Shown one piece after another: positions 1-7,855 of a DNA stretch of 8,572 bases. The stretch spans positions 1 through 8,572 of the forward strand of contig CAMLDZ010000127.1 in the NCBI GenBank assembly GCA_946478985.1, in the 5' to 3' direction. Each line of letters begins with the position of its first letter. Within the stretch, counting starts at the first letter, position 1. Below the pieces are notes generated by a model, which was not told the origin of the DNA, did no database searches, and was given only the letters and a program-made list of their open reading frames with translations. Both the position numbers and the translations under genes were made by a program. The DNA comes from an uncultured Solimonas sp. (GTDB lineage Bacteria; Pseudomonadota; Gammaproteobacteria; Nevskiales; Nevskiaceae).

Positions 1-397
1 TGATCATCGAGTAGTCCGGGAACTCCTTGCCCTCGGTAACCAGGGCGCCGGCACCGACGATGCAATGCCTGCCGATCCTGGCGCGGTTGAGCACGACGGC
101 GCCGATGCCGATCAGCGAGTAGTCGCCGACCTCGCAGCCATGCAGCATCGCCAGATGGCCGACGGTCACGCCGCGGCCGAGCCGCAGCTTGATGCCGGCA
201 TCGGTGTGCAGCACCGCAGCTTCCTGGATGTTGCTGTCGGCGCCGATGATGATGTCGTCGTTGTCGCCGCGGATCACCACGTTGAACCAGACATTGGCCT
301 GCGCCTGCAACTGCACCGAGCCGATCACGGTGGCATTGGGCGCGACCCAGCAGCTGTCGTCGATCTGCGGCTTGCGAGGCCCGAGGCTGTAAATCAT
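1..397 (-). CDS. Gamma-carbonic-anhydrase family protein (YrdA/CamH-like hexapeptide-repeat protein), partial at its C-terminus
   Basis: Read on the minus strand from ATG at 397-395, this gives 132 codons before the window edge. The family is usually about 170-180 residues, so the C-terminal helix lies outside. The protein starts MIYSLGPRKPQID and shows the imperfect hexapeptide repeats of a left-handed beta-helix, for example VIGSVQ, IIIGAD, LRLGRG and CEVGDYSLIGIGAVVL. The three family zinc ligands are recognisable as His64 (in VLHTD), His81 and His86 (in VGHLAMLHGC); the H-x4-H spacing matches gamma-carbonic anhydrases. Arg43 and Asp45 (RGD) and Gln58 (NIQ) also fit. The acidic loop of the archaeal Cam enzyme, with its proton-shuttle Glu, is absent, as in YrdA/CamH homologues, so CO2 hydration is possible but not assured. 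GGAG (408-411, complement) lies 10 nt ahead of the start. The gene is divergent from kdp. Other members of this fold are acyltransferases, but the His pattern argues for the metal-binding branch. Confidence 0.88.
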   Translation of the reverse strand, partial: MIYSLGPRKPQIDDSCWVAPNATVIGSVQLQAQANVWFNVVIRGDNDDIIIGADSNIQEAAVLHTDAGIKLRLGRGVTVGHLAMLHGCEVGDYSLIGIGAVVLNRARIGRHCIVGAGALVTEGKEFPDYSMI

Positions 398-435
398 GGG
401 TTTGATACTCCGGAGAGGCGGGCGGGTGTAGAGCG

Positions 436-453
436 TATATGCGTTCTATATAT
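436..453 (+). promoter_or_regulatory. Candidate KdpE operator / -10 region: two TATAT blocks 11 bp apart
   Basis: TATAT occurs at 436-440 and again at 447-451, extended to TATATAT at 453; the starts are 11 bp apart, about one helical turn. OmpR-family regulators such as KdpE typically bind tandem half-sites on one face of DNA, and the E. coli KdpE site is AT-rich and lies just upstream of kdpF. The match is by architecture and composition, not by a demonstrated consensus. The block could equally be only a -10 box. Confidence 0.3.
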
Positions 454-528
454 CGTCGGCGCTCTCGCCGTCTCGAATCCCTATGCCGCCGTGGACTGTA
501 ATGCCGGGGCCGCATCGGGCCGGCAGTC

Positions 529-533
529 GGGAG
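529..533 (+). promoter_or_regulatory. Ribosome binding site of the 27-residue micro-ORF
   Basis: GGGAG sits 7 nt ahead of the ATG at 541. This is a good Shine-Dalgarno match at near-ideal spacing, and it is the main non-coding evidence that the micro-ORF is translated. Confidence 0.6.
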
Positions 534-540
534 TCTGGCG

Positions 541-624
541 ATGAATGACGTGATTTTCCTGGGGCTGGGTGTCGGCGGCTTTGCGCTGATGTTCGCCTAC
601 CTGCGGCTTTGCAGCGTTCTCTGA
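541..624 (+). CDS. Small single-span membrane protein (27 aa) at the head of the kdp operon
   Basis: ATG at 541 to TGA at 622-624 encodes 27 residues: a short acidic N-terminus (MNDV), one hydrophobic stretch of about 18 residues (from IFLGLGVGGFALMF), then an aromatic/basic end (AYLRLCSVL). This is one transmembrane helix, probably with Arg22 at the membrane boundary. A GGGAG ribosome binding site lies 7 nt upstream, and the stop is 11 nt before kdpF, whose own ribosome binding site overlaps this stop. From general knowledge, similar 25-30 residue ORFs with a hydrophobic helix and an 'AxxRxCxxL'-like end precede kdpF in many proteobacterial and actinobacterial kdp operons, usually unannotated or called hypothetical. 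It is distinct from KdpF, which follows. Its function is unknown; an accessory subunit of the KdpFABC complex or a translational leader is possible. Confidence 0.68.
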   Translation: MNDVIFLGLGVGGFALMFAYLRLCSVL

Positions 625-635
625 GGGCCGCCGCC

Positions 636-722
636 ATGGTCGACCTGATCCTCGGCGCCGCTGCGGCATTGCTGCTGCTGGTCTATCTCGTCTATGTCCT
701 GATGCGGCCGGAGCGATTCTGA
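636..722 (+). CDS. kdpF: K+-transporting P-type ATPase subunit F
   Basis: This 28-residue peptide is almost entirely one transmembrane helix ([19 protein letters not shown]), ending MRPERF. It matches the KdpF pattern: a helix with a Y-L-V-Y segment and a short charged C-terminus ending in Phe, and a length close to the 29 residues of E. coli KdpF. KdpF sits against KdpA in the membrane and stabilises the KdpFABC complex; it is not catalytic. GAGGG at 623-627, overlapping the stop of the preceding micro-ORF, is its ribosome binding site, 8 nt from the ATG. The stop codon is separated from the kdpA start by a single base, so translation of the two is very likely coupled. Confidence 0.93.
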   Translation: MVDLILGAAAALLLLVYLVYVLMRPERF

Positions 723-723
723 G

Positions 724-2433
724 ATGAACGCAAACGGCTGGCTGCAAATCCTTCTCTACTGCGTATTGCTGCTGGCGACGGTGCGACCGCTCGGCGGCTA
801 CCTGTACCGCTTGTTCGCGGGTGAGCGAGTGTGCTTGAGCCCGCTGCTGGCTCCGCTGGAGCGCGGCTGCTACCGGCTCGCCGGCATCGACGCGAGCCAG
901 GAGCAGAACTGGCGCCAGTATGGGCTGGCCATGCTCTTGTTCAATCTGCTCGGCTTTGTCCTGCTGTATGCGCTGTTGCGCACGCAGGCCTGGCTGCCGC
1001 TGAATCCGCAGCAGCTGCCAAATCTGCCGGCGGACCTTGCGTTCAATACGGCCGTCAGCTTCGTCACCAACACCAACTGGCAGGCCTACGGCGGCGAGAC
1101 GACGATGAGCTACGGCGTGCAGATGCTCGGCCTGGCCGTGCAGAACTTCCTGTCGGCGGCCACCGGCATCGCGCTGGCGCTCGCCCTGATCCGTGGTTTC
1201 GCGCGGCCGGACACGCAAGGTCTCGGCAATTTCTGGATCGACATCACGCGTGCGACGCTGTATCTGCTGCTGCCGGCCTGTCTTGTCTTCGCGTTGATCC
1301 TGATCGGGCAGGGAGTGCCGCAGAACTTTTCCGCCTATACCGAAGCGACGACGCTGGAAGGCGCGACGCAGGTGATCGCGCAGGGGCCGATCGCTTCGCA
1401 GGAGGCGATCAAGATGCTCGGCACCAATGGCGGCGGTTTCCTCAACGCCAATTCTTCGCATCCGTTCGAGAACCCGACGGCCCTGAGCAATCTGTTGCAG
1501 ATGCTGGCGATTTTCGCGATCGGCGCGGCGCTGACCGACGTGTTCGGCCGCGCGGTCGGCAATCGCTGGCAGGGCCATGCGATTCTCGGCGCGATGCTGC
1601 TGCTGTTCATCGCCGGCGTCGCGCTGGCTTACTGGGCGGAGAGCGCCGCACCGAACGCGTTCAGCGGCCTCGACGGCGTGCAGCCCGCCGGCAATCTCGA
1701 GGGCAAGGAGACGCGCTTCGGCATCGCGGGCTCGGCGCTGTTCGCGGTGATCACCACGGCCGCGTCCTGCGGCGCGGTCAATGCGATGCACGACAGCTTT
1801 ACTGCGCTCGGCGGCGCGGTGCCGATTCTCAACATGATGCTCGGCGAGGTGGTCATTGGCGGCGTCGGTGCCGGCTTCTACGGCATGATGCTGTATGTGC
1901 TGATTGCGATCTTCATTGCCGGCCTGATGGTCGGCCGTACCCCGGAGTACGTCGGCAAGAAGATCGAGGTGCGCGAGGTCAAGCTGGCGATGCTTGCGGT
2001 GCTGGCCGCACCGCTGGCGATTCTCGGCTTTTGCGCTCTCGCCTGCGTCCTGCCTGCCGGGCTCGAGGGCCTTCAGGATGCCGGCCCGCATGGCTTCAGT
2101 GAAATCCTCTACGCCTACGCCTCGGCCGCAGCCAACAACGGCAGCGCGTTCGCCGGACTCAGCGCCAACTCGGTCTTCTACAACGTGACGCTCGGCATCG
2201 CGATGCTGGTCGGGCGCTTCGCGATCATCGTGCCGATGCTGGCGATCGCCGGCGGCCTCGCCGGCAAGAAGCCGATCCCGCCCTCGGCCGGCACTCTGCC
2301 GACCGACGGCGGTTTGTTCGTGGCCCTGCTGGTCGCCGTGGTGCTGGTGTTTGGCGGGCTCACCTTTTTGCCGTCGCTGGTGCTGGGGCCGATAGCCGAG
2401 CACTACGCCCTGCTGGCCGGGCAGCGCTACTGA
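724..2433 (+). CDS. kdpA: K+-transporting ATPase subunit A, the potassium-selective channel-like subunit
   Basis: The 569-residue product (E. coli KdpA is 557) is a polytopic inner-membrane protein of the superfamily of K+ transporters. It binds K+ from the periplasm and passes it through an intramembrane tunnel to KdpB. All four pore-loop selectivity-filter segments are present in order: TNTNWQ at residues 115-120, TNGGG at 234-238 followed by [23 protein letters not shown] at 344-353, and NNGSAFAG at 471-478. The conserved Gly in the second loop, whose change relaxes K+ selectivity in E. coli, is intact. The start is fixed by the adjacent kdpF stop (1 nt gap) and a GGAG 10 nt upstream. The stop TGA overlaps the GAGGA ribosome binding site of kdpB, pointing to coupled translation within the operon. 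I see no truncation or frameshift. Confidence 0.98.
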   Translation: MNANGWLQILLYCVLLLATVRPLGGYLYRLFAGERVCLSPLLAPLERGCYRLAGIDASQEQNWRQYGLAMLLFNLLGFVLLYALLRTQAWLPLNPQQLPNLPADLAFNTAVSFVTNTNWQAYGGETTMSYGVQMLGLAVQNFLSAATGIALALALIRGFARPDTQGLGNFWIDITRATLYLLLPACLVFALILIGQGVPQNFSAYTEATTLEGATQVIAQGPIASQEAIKMLGTNGGGFLNANSSHPFENPTALSNLLQMLAIFAIGAALTDVFGRAVGNRWQGHAILGAMLLLFIAGVALAYWAESAAPNAFSGLDGVQPAGNLEGKETRFGIAGSALFAVITTAASCGAVNAMHDSFTALGGAVPILNMMLGEVVIGGVGAGFYGMMLYVLIAIFIAGLMVGRTPEYVGKKIEVREVKLAMLAVLAAPLAILGFCALACVLPAGLEGLQDAGPHGFSEILYAYASAAANNGSAFAGLSANSVFYNVTLGIAMLVGRFAIIVPMLAIAGGLAGKKPIPPSAGTLPTDGGLFVALLVAVVLVFGGLTFLPSLVLGPIAEHYALLAGQRY

Positions 2434-2442
2434 GGAACCACG

Positions 2443-4500
2443 ATGAAAATGCAACAGAAGCTCTCGCGGCAACTGTGGATGGCGGCGCTGCTGGATGCGC
2501 TGCGAAAGCTGCACCCGCGCTGCCTGATCCGCAATCCGGTAATCGGCACGACGGCGCTGGTCGCGCTGCTCGCCACAATTCTGTTCGTCCGCGATCTGGC
2601 CACCGGCGCCACGCAGATCCTGTTTTCCGCGCAGCTGATCGTTTGGCTGTGGTTTACGGTGCTGTTTGCCAACTTCGCCGAAGCCCTTGCCGAAGGCCGC
2701 GGCAAGGCGCAGGCGGCGAGCCTGCGACAGGCACGCACGCAGGCGCGTGCGCGGCTGCTGGCGGGACCGGCGTCGGCGGCGTTCACCTGGGTGGCTGCGA
2801 CGCAGCTGAAGGCCGGCGATCACGTGCGTGTCGAGGCCGGCGAACTGATCCCGGGCGACGGCGAGGTCGTCGAAGGCGTCGCTACTGTCGACGAGTCGGC
2901 AATCACCGGCGAATCGGCACCGGTGGTGCGCGAATCCGGCGGTGACCGTTCTGCCGTCACCGGCGGCACGCGCGTGCTGTCCGATGCGCTGACGCTGCGC
3001 ATCACCGCTGCGGCCGGATCGAGCTTTCTCGATCGCATGATCGCGCTGGTCGAAGGCGCGGCGCGGCAGAAGACGCCGAACGAGCTGGCGCTCAGCGTAC
3101 TGCTCGCCGGCATGACCCTGATCTTCATCCTCGCCTGCGCGAGCATTCCGAGCTTCGCCGCCTACGCCGGTGGCGCGGTGCCGGTGATCGTGTTGATCGC
3201 GCTGTTCGTGACGCTGATTCCAACCACGATCGGCGCGCTGCTGTCGGCCATCGGCATTGCCGGCATGAACCGGCTGGTGCGCTTCAACGTGCTGGCGATG
3301 TCCGGCCGCGCAGTCGAGGCCGCCGGCGACGTCGATACGCTGCTGCTGGACAAGACCGGCACCATCACGCTTGGCAACCGCCAGGCCACTGAGTTCCTGC
3401 CGGCGCCCGGCGTCGATGCGCGCGCGCTGGCGGAGGCGGCGCAGCTGGCGAGCCTGGCGGACGAGACGCCCGAAGGTCGCTCGATCGTCGTGCTGGCCAA
3501 GGAACGTTTCGGCCTGCGACCGCGCGACATCGCGGCGATGGCGGCGCAGTTCGTGCCGTTCTCGGCGCAAACGCGGATGTCCGGCGTCGACATCGACGAC
3601 CCGCGCGGGCACACCGTGCAGCTGCGCAAGGGTGCGCTTGATGCGGTGCGTGCGCATGTGCTGGGCCATGGCAACGGCCGCCCGCTCGACGAGGCGCTGC
3701 TGGCCGATGTGGAGCGCGTCGCACGCGCTGGCGGCACGCCGCTGGTGGTTGCGCGTGACGGGCACGCGCTCGGCGTGGTCCATCTCAAGGACATCGTCAA
3801 GAACGGCATCCGCAGCCGCTTCGCCGAACTGCGTGCGATGGGCATCAAGACCGTGATGATCACCGGCGACAATCCGCTGACCGCCGCGGCGATCGCGGCG
3901 GAAGCCGGCGTCGACGACTTTCTCGCGCAGGCCCGGCCGGAGGACAAGCTTGCCTTGATACGCCGGGAGCAGGCGCAAGGAAAGCTGGTGGCGATGTGCG
4001 GTGATGGCGCCAACGACGCGCCGGCGCTGGCGCAGGCTGACGTCGGCGTAGCGATGCAGACCGGCACGCAGGCGGCGCGCGAGGCCGGCAACATGGTGGA
4101 CCTGGACTCCGATCCGACCAAGCTGATCGAGATCGTCGGCATCGGCAAGCAACTGCTGATCACGCGTGGCGCGCTGACCACGTTCTCGGTGTCCAATGAC
4201 GTGGCCAAGTACTTCGCGATCCTGCCGGCGATGTTCGCGGCGATCTATCCGCCGCTGGCGGTGCTCAATCTCATGCAGCTGGGCTCGCCGCAGTCCGCGA
4301 TCCTGTCGGCCACCATTTTCAACGCGCTGATCATTCTTGCGCTGGTGCCGCTGGCGCTGCGCGGCGTGCGCTACCGGCCGGCGCCGGCGGCGACGCTGCT
4401 GGCGCGCAATCTGGCGGTCTATGGTCTCGGCGGGCTGCTAGCGCCGTTTGCCGGCATCAAGCTGATCGACCTCGCCATCAATGCGATCGGGCTCGTCTGA
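2443..4500 (+). CDS. kdpB: K+-transporting ATPase subunit B, the catalytic P-type ATPase subunit
   Basis: The 685 residues compare with 682 in E. coli. KdpB is the P1A-type ATPase that couples ATP hydrolysis to K+ import. The order is: M1-M2 (about 32-78), actuator domain with TGES at 155-158, M3-M4 (about 214-275) with the unwound LIPTTIG in M4, then the phosphorylation domain with D303 in DKTGTIT as phospho-acceptor. The nucleotide-binding domain has FSAQTRMSG from F373 and KGA at 396-398; TGDN and the hinge [16 protein letters not shown] (D521, D525) follow. M5 carries Asp586 and Lys589, matching the charged pair (D583/K586 in E. coli) involved in coupling and ion release. Ser158 corresponds to E. 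coli Ser162, whose phosphorylation inhibits the pump at high K+. GAGGA at 2432-2436 is the ribosome binding site, 6 nt from the start. All catalytic residues are intact. Confidence 0.98.
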   Translation: MKMQQKLSRQLWMAALLDALRKLHPRCLIRNPVIGTTALVALLATILFVRDLATGATQILFSAQLIVWLWFTVLFANFAEALAEGRGKAQAASLRQARTQARARLLAGPASAAFTWVAATQLKAGDHVRVEAGELIPGDGEVVEGVATVDESAITGESAPVVRESGGDRSAVTGGTRVLSDALTLRITAAAGSSFLDRMIALVEGAARQKTPNELALSVLLAGMTLIFILACASIPSFAAYAGGAVPVIVLIALFVTLIPTTIGALLSAIGIAGMNRLVRFNVLAMSGRAVEAAGDVDTLLLDKTGTITLGNRQATEFLPAPGVDARALAEAAQLASLADETPEGRSIVVLAKERFGLRPRDIAAMAAQFVPFSAQTRMSGVDIDDPRGHTVQLRKGALDAVRAHVLGHGNGRPLDEALLADVERVARAGGTPLVVARDGHALGVVHLKDIVKNGIRSRFAELRAMGIKTVMITGDNPLTAAAIAAEAGVDDFLAQARPEDKLALIRREQAQGKLVAMCGDGANDAPALAQADVGVAMQTGTQAAREAGNMVDLDSDPTKLIEIVGIGKQLLITRGALTTFSVSNDVAKYFAILPAMFAAIYPPLAVLNLMQLGSPQSAILSATIFNALIILALVPLALRGVRYRPAPAATLLARNLAVYGLGGLLAPFAGIKLIDLAINAIGLV

Positions 4501-4511
4501 GGGGACCTGCG

Positions 4512-5087
4512 ATGAACACCTATTTTCGTCCCGCGCTGCTGTTGCTGCTGCTGTTCACGCTGACGACCGGCGTGCTGTACCCGCTGGCGGTGACGGGGCT
4601 CGGACATTTGCTATTCGCTGCTCAGGCGCAGGGCTCGCTGATCGAGCGCGACGGGCGCGTGATCGGTTCGGCGCTGGTGGGCCAGCGTTTCGGCAGCGAG
4701 CGCTACTTCCACGGCCGGCCATCGGCGGCCGGCAGCGACGGCTACGACGCCGGCGCGTCCGGGGCTTCCAACTACGGCGCCTCGAGCGCGGCGCTGCGCA
4801 CGCGAGTCGAGACCGATCTGGCGAGGCTGCGTGCGGGGAATCCGCGCGCACCCGTGCCGGCCGAGCTGCTGGCGGCGTCCGGTAGCGGGCTGGACCCGGA
4901 CATTTCGCCGGCGGCGGCGCGCTTCCAGATAGCGCGCGTGGCCCGGGCACGCGGGCTCGACGAGGCGGCATTGCGGCAGGTGGTCGATAGGCATACGCAG
5001 GGCCGCCTGCTGGGTTTGCTCGGTGAACCGCGCGTCAACGTGCTCGCCCTGAATTTGGCGCTGGATCGCGATTTCGCGCCGCAATGA
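4512..5087 (+). CDS. kdpC: K+-transporting ATPase subunit C
   Basis: The 191 residues match the family length (190 in E. coli). KdpC is anchored by one N-terminal helix (about residues 8-32, [20 protein letters not shown]), with a soluble periplasmic domain behind it. The conserved regions are present: GSALVGQRF, a Gly/Ser/Ala-rich segment around [26 protein letters not shown] with D128-P133, then [13 protein letters not shown] from His161, and the C-terminal [11 protein letters not shown] from Val175. KdpC is needed for assembly and is thought to raise the ATP affinity of KdpB. The gene starts 11 nt after kdpB; GAGGGG (4499-4504), overlapping the kdpB stop, is the ribosome binding site, 7 nt from ATG. 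After its stop comes the largest gap within the operon (44-56 nt before kdpD). Confidence 0.97.
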   Translation: MNTYFRPALLLLLLFTLTTGVLYPLAVTGLGHLLFAAQAQGSLIERDGRVIGSALVGQRFGSERYFHGRPSAAGSDGYDAGASGASNYGASSAALRTRVETDLARLRAGNPRAPVPAELLAASGSGLDPDISPAAARFQIARVARARGLDEAALRQVVDRHTQGRLLGLLGEPRVNVLALNLALDRDFAPQ

Positions 5088-5102
5088 CTCGGCCCTGAAG
5101 GC

Positions 5103-5120
5103 GGCGCGATACTGCGCGCC
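5103..5120 (+). repeat. Small GC-rich inverted repeat in the kdpC-kdpD gap
   Basis: GGCGCG (5103-5108) and CGCGCC (5115-5120) are perfect reverse complements around a 6-nt loop (ATACTG). In RNA this would be a stable six-pair G-C hairpin. No U-run follows, so it is not a canonical intrinsic terminator. It lies where the structural genes end and the regulatory genes begin, so it could protect upstream mRNA 3' ends or reduce read-through into kdpDE. Short GC repeats are also common by chance in such DNA. Confidence 0.4.
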
Positions 5121-5131
5121 ATGATTCCACC

Positions 5132-7855
5132 ATGCCGCATGCCATGAACGATCCGACCGCCGCGCCGCGGCCGTCGCCGGATGCGTTGCTCGAACAGGTG
5201 CAGCGCGAGGCGCGCGGCAAGCTGAAGATATTCCTCGGCGCGGCGCCGGGCGTCGGCAAGACCTACGAGATGCTGCAGTCGGCGCGGCGCAAGCGCCGCG
5301 AGGGCGTCGACGTGGTCGCCGCCGTGGTCGAGACGCATGGTCGCAGTGAGACGGCGGCGCTGCTCGACGGTATCGAACTACTGCCGCGGCGACGTGGAGC
5401 GCAGCAGAGCCGCGCGCTGGACGAGATGGATATCGACGCCGTGCTGGCGCGGCGGCCGCAGCTGGCGCTGGTCGACGAGCTGGCGCACAGCAATGCGCCG
5501 GGCTCGCGACACCCCAAGCGCTGGCAGGACGTGGTGGAGCTGCTCGACGCCGGCATCGACGTCTACACGACGCTCAACATCCAGCACGTCGAGAGCCTCA
5601 ACGACGTGGTGGCCAGCATCACCCACGTGCGCGTGCGGGAGACCGTGCCGGACTCGGTTCTGGAGCAGGCACACGAGATCGAGCTGATCGACCTGACCCC
5701 GGCCGACCTGATACAGCGCCTGCGCGAAGGCAAGGTCTATCGCGGCGAGGCCGGCGAACGCGCGCTGCAGCATTACTTCACGACGTCCAATCTGACGGCT
5801 CTGCGCGAGCTGGCGCTGCGTCGCGCGGCCGAAGCCGTCGATGGCCAGCTGCGCCAGCAGCGGCGTGCGCGCGGCGTCGAGCAGGTCTGGCCGGCCGGAG
5901 AACGCCTGCTGGTCTGCATCAATGAACTGCCGAGCGGCGAGGCGCTGGTGCGCTATGCCAAGCGCGTCGCCGATCGCTTCGATGCGCCGTGGACGGTGCT
6001 GCACCTGGAGACCGCGCGTGCACTGCGGCTGAGCGAGGCGCAGCGGGCGCAGATCGCCGCCACGCTGCGGCTGGCCGAACAGCTCGGCGCCGACACGCAG
6101 ACGCTGCCGGCGGGCGAGGGCATCGTGACGACCACGTTGCGGCTGGCGCGCGAGCGCAACGTCACGCAGCTGATCGTCGGCAAGTCGCGGCGCTCGCGCT
6201 GGTTCGAATGGCGGCACGGCTCGGTGGTGCGCGAGCTGGTGCGGCAGGCGGTCGGCATCTCGGTGCAAGTGATCGTCGATCCGCCGGCGTCGAACGCAGT
6301 GCCGGCAGCGCGTCCTGCGGTCTCGGCAGGGCGGCCGGCGCTGAGCCTTGGCGGCGCGCGTGAGCACGCCGGCGCGCTGCTGTACGCGGTGCTGGCGACG
6401 TTGCTGGCGCTGGCGATCGACCGCTTCGTCGACGTGCCGAATGTCTCGCTGCTGTTCCTGCCGGCAGTGATGATCGCGGCGAGCCGCTGGGGTCTGCTGC
6501 CGGGCCTGGTCTGCGCATTGGCCAGTGCGGCGCTCTACAACTTCCTGTTCCTGCCGCCGCTGTACACCTTCACGATCCGCGAACCGGCCAACGTGATTGC
6601 GCTGATCACCTTTCTGCTGACGGCGGCGCTGACCAGCCGGCTGTCGGCGCGGGTACGCGAGCAGACGCGGCTGGCCAGCGACCAGGCGATGCTCAACGGC
6701 GAGCTGCTGCAGTTCAGCCGGCAGATCGCCGGCCTGCGCCGGCTCGACGAGCTGATGGCGACTGCAGCGCGGCGCACCGCGCAGATGCTGTCTGCCGATG
6801 CGGTGCTGCTGTCGGCGGACCCGGACGGCCTGCATATCCGCGGCGCTTCCTCGCCGCAGATCGCGCTCGAAGCGGCCGACCTGGCCGCCGCCAACTGGTG
6901 CCGTGACAAGGCACAGGCCGCCGGCCGCGGCTCGGATACCTTGCCGGCGGCGCAATGGCTGTTCGTGCCGATGCTGTCGGAGCGTGCGGTGGCGGGCGTC
7001 ATCGGCGTGCGCCGCGATGGCCCGCGACTCGATGCCCGGCAGCGGCGCCTGCTCGACGCCCTGGCCGACCTGATCGCGATCGGCACCGAGCGCATCCGCC
7101 TGGCCAAGGATGTCGATCAGGCGAAGATGCGTGCTGAGACTGACCGTCTGCGTGCGGCGCTGCTGACCTCGGTTTCGCATGACCTGCGCACACCGCTGGC
7201 GAGCATCCTCGGCGCGATCACCAGCCTGCGTTCCTACGGGGCGCTGTACGACGGTGCCGCACGCGACGAACTGCTGGCGACCGCGCAGGAGGAGGCCGAG
7301 CGCCTGGGCCGTTTTGTCGGCAATCTGCTCGACATGACCAAGCTCGATGCCGGCGCACTGCAAGTGAGGCGCGAAAGCTGCGATCTGCGCGACGTGGCCG
7401 CCGGCGCGGCGCAGCGCACGCGGCAGCTGCTGATGCGGCATCGCTTGCGCGTCGACCTGCCGGCATATCTGCCGCTGGTGCTGACCGACGCCATCCTGCT
7501 CGAACAGGTGCTGGTCAATCTGCTCGACAACGCCGCCAAGTACGCGCCGGAGGGCAGCGAGATTGAGATCACGGCGCAGCCGCATCGTTATGCCTTGACC
7601 CTGTCGGTGGCCGATCGCGGTCCCGGCGTTCCGGCTGATGAGCAGGAGCGAATCTTCGACGTGTTCTACCGCATCAAAGAAGCCGACCGTCAGCGCGCCG
7701 GCACCGGACTGGGCCTGACAATCTGTCGCGGTTTCGTGCAGGCGATGGGTGCCAGTATCCGGGTGCGCAATCGCGACGACGGTGGTGCGGTGTTCGAGAT
7801 CGAGTTCCCGGGCAGCCTGATTGCGCCGACGCGGCTCGTGCAGGAGCCGGGCTGA
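5132..7855 (+). CDS. kdpD: Sensor histidine kinase KdpD
   Basis: The 907 residues compare with 894 in E. coli. This membrane kinase senses K+ limitation and ionic/osmotic stress and phosphorylates KdpE. Domains: N-terminal KdpD domain (about 28-237) with Walker A GAAPGVGKT (36-44) and Walker B-like LALVDELAHSNAPGSRHPKR (111-130); universal-stress-protein domain (about 256-385); four close transmembrane helices (about 411-503) followed by an Arg-rich stretch (RLSARVREQTR); GAF-like domain (about 535-655); HisKA with phospho-acceptor His683 in SVSHDLRTPLAS; HATPase with N box LVNLLDNAAKYA (Asn796, Asn800), DRGPGVP (828-834) and GTGLGL (857-862). The start is uncertain. No in-frame start codon exists upstream of 5132 before the stop at 5096, and neither ATG at 5132 nor ATG at 5144 has a clear ribosome binding site. 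The 5144 start (MNDPTAAPRPSPDALL) resembles E. coli KdpD better. The stop overlaps the kdpE start by one base. Confidence 0.97.
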   Translation: MPHAMNDPTAAPRPSPDALLEQVQREARGKLKIFLGAAPGVGKTYEMLQSARRKRREGVDVVAAVVETHGRSETAALLDGIELLPRRRGAQQSRALDEMDIDAVLARRPQLALVDELAHSNAPGSRHPKRWQDVVELLDAGIDVYTTLNIQHVESLNDVVASITHVRVRETVPDSVLEQAHEIELIDLTPADLIQRLREGKVYRGEAGERALQHYFTTSNLTALRELALRRAAEAVDGQLRQQRRARGVEQVWPAGERLLVCINELPSGEALVRYAKRVADRFDAPWTVLHLETARALRLSEAQRAQIAATLRLAEQLGADTQTLPAGEGIVTTTLRLARERNVTQLIVGKSRRSRWFEWRHGSVVRELVRQAVGISVQVIVDPPASNAVPAARPAVSAGRPALSLGGAREHAGALLYAVLATLLALAIDRFVDVPNVSLLFLPAVMIAASRWGLLPGLVCALASAALYNFLFLPPLYTFTIREPANVIALITFLLTAALTSRLSARVREQTRLASDQAMLNGELLQFSRQIAGLRRLDELMATAARRTAQMLSADAVLLSADPDGLHIRGASSPQIALEAADLAAANWCRDKAQAAGRGSDTLPAAQWLFVPMLSERAVAGVIGVRRDGPRLDARQRRLLDALADLIAIGTERIRLAKDVDQAKMRAETDRLRAALLTSVSHDLRTPLASILGAITSLRSYGALYDGAARDELLATAQEEAERLGRFVGNLLDMTKLDAGALQVRRESCDLRDVAAGAAQRTRQLLMRHRLRVDLPAYLPLVLTDAILLEQVLVNLLDNAAKYAPEGSEIEITAQPHRYALTLSVADRGPGVPADEQERIFDVFYRIKEADRQRAGTGLGLTICRGFVQAMGASIRVRNRDDGGAVFEIEFPGSLIAPTRLVQEPG

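Larger units (their letters stand above)
398..540. promoter_or_regulatory. Divergent intergenic region with the presumed kdp promoter and KdpE-binding region
   Basis: These 143 bp separate the start of the minus-strand carbonic-anhydrase-like gene from the first + strand micro-ORF, so promoters for both directions must lie here or further upstream within genes. Against a GC-rich background the only AT-rich pocket is 435-453, with TATAT at 436-440 and TATATAT at 447-453. The second block could serve as a -10 element for the kdp direction, but no good -35 hexamer lies 16-18 bp upstream, as expected of an activator-dependent promoter. A short inverted repeat follows at 457-470. The assignment rests on position and composition only. 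Confidence 0.4.

Noticed and set aside
408..415. Perfect 8-bp palindrome CTCCGGAG
   Set aside because: It coincides with the GGAG ribosome binding site of the minus-strand gene; an 8-bp palindrome is short and likely a by-product of that site rather than an operator.
503..524. GC-rich inverted repeats (GCCGG ... CCGGC) just before the micro-ORF ribosome binding site, considered as a riboswitch or attenuator
   Set aside because: Several mutually exclusive short pairings are possible in this GC-rich stretch, there is no U-run, and it does not match any riboswitch (for example the ydaO/kimA c-di-AMP class found on K+ genes) that I can recognise.
65..544. A 159-codon + strand frame at the left edge
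   Set aside because: It is antisense to the carbonic-anhydrase-like gene, whose zinc-ligand motifs and hexapeptide repeats clearly define the coding strand. The remainder crosses the intergenic region.
483..548. A 21-codon + strand frame (starting MPPWTVMPG) overlapping the start of the micro-ORF
   Set aside because: It has no ribosome binding site at useful distance, no hydrophobic or other recognisable feature, and it runs out of frame into the better-supported micro-ORF.
481..4152. A 1223-codon open frame on the minus strand opposite the micro-ORF, kdpF, kdpA and kdpB
   Set aside because: It is extremely rich in Arg, Gln, His and Ala with no recognisable domain, and lies wholly antisense to genes with intact motifs. 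Long stop-free antisense frames are expected from strong G/C third-position bias.
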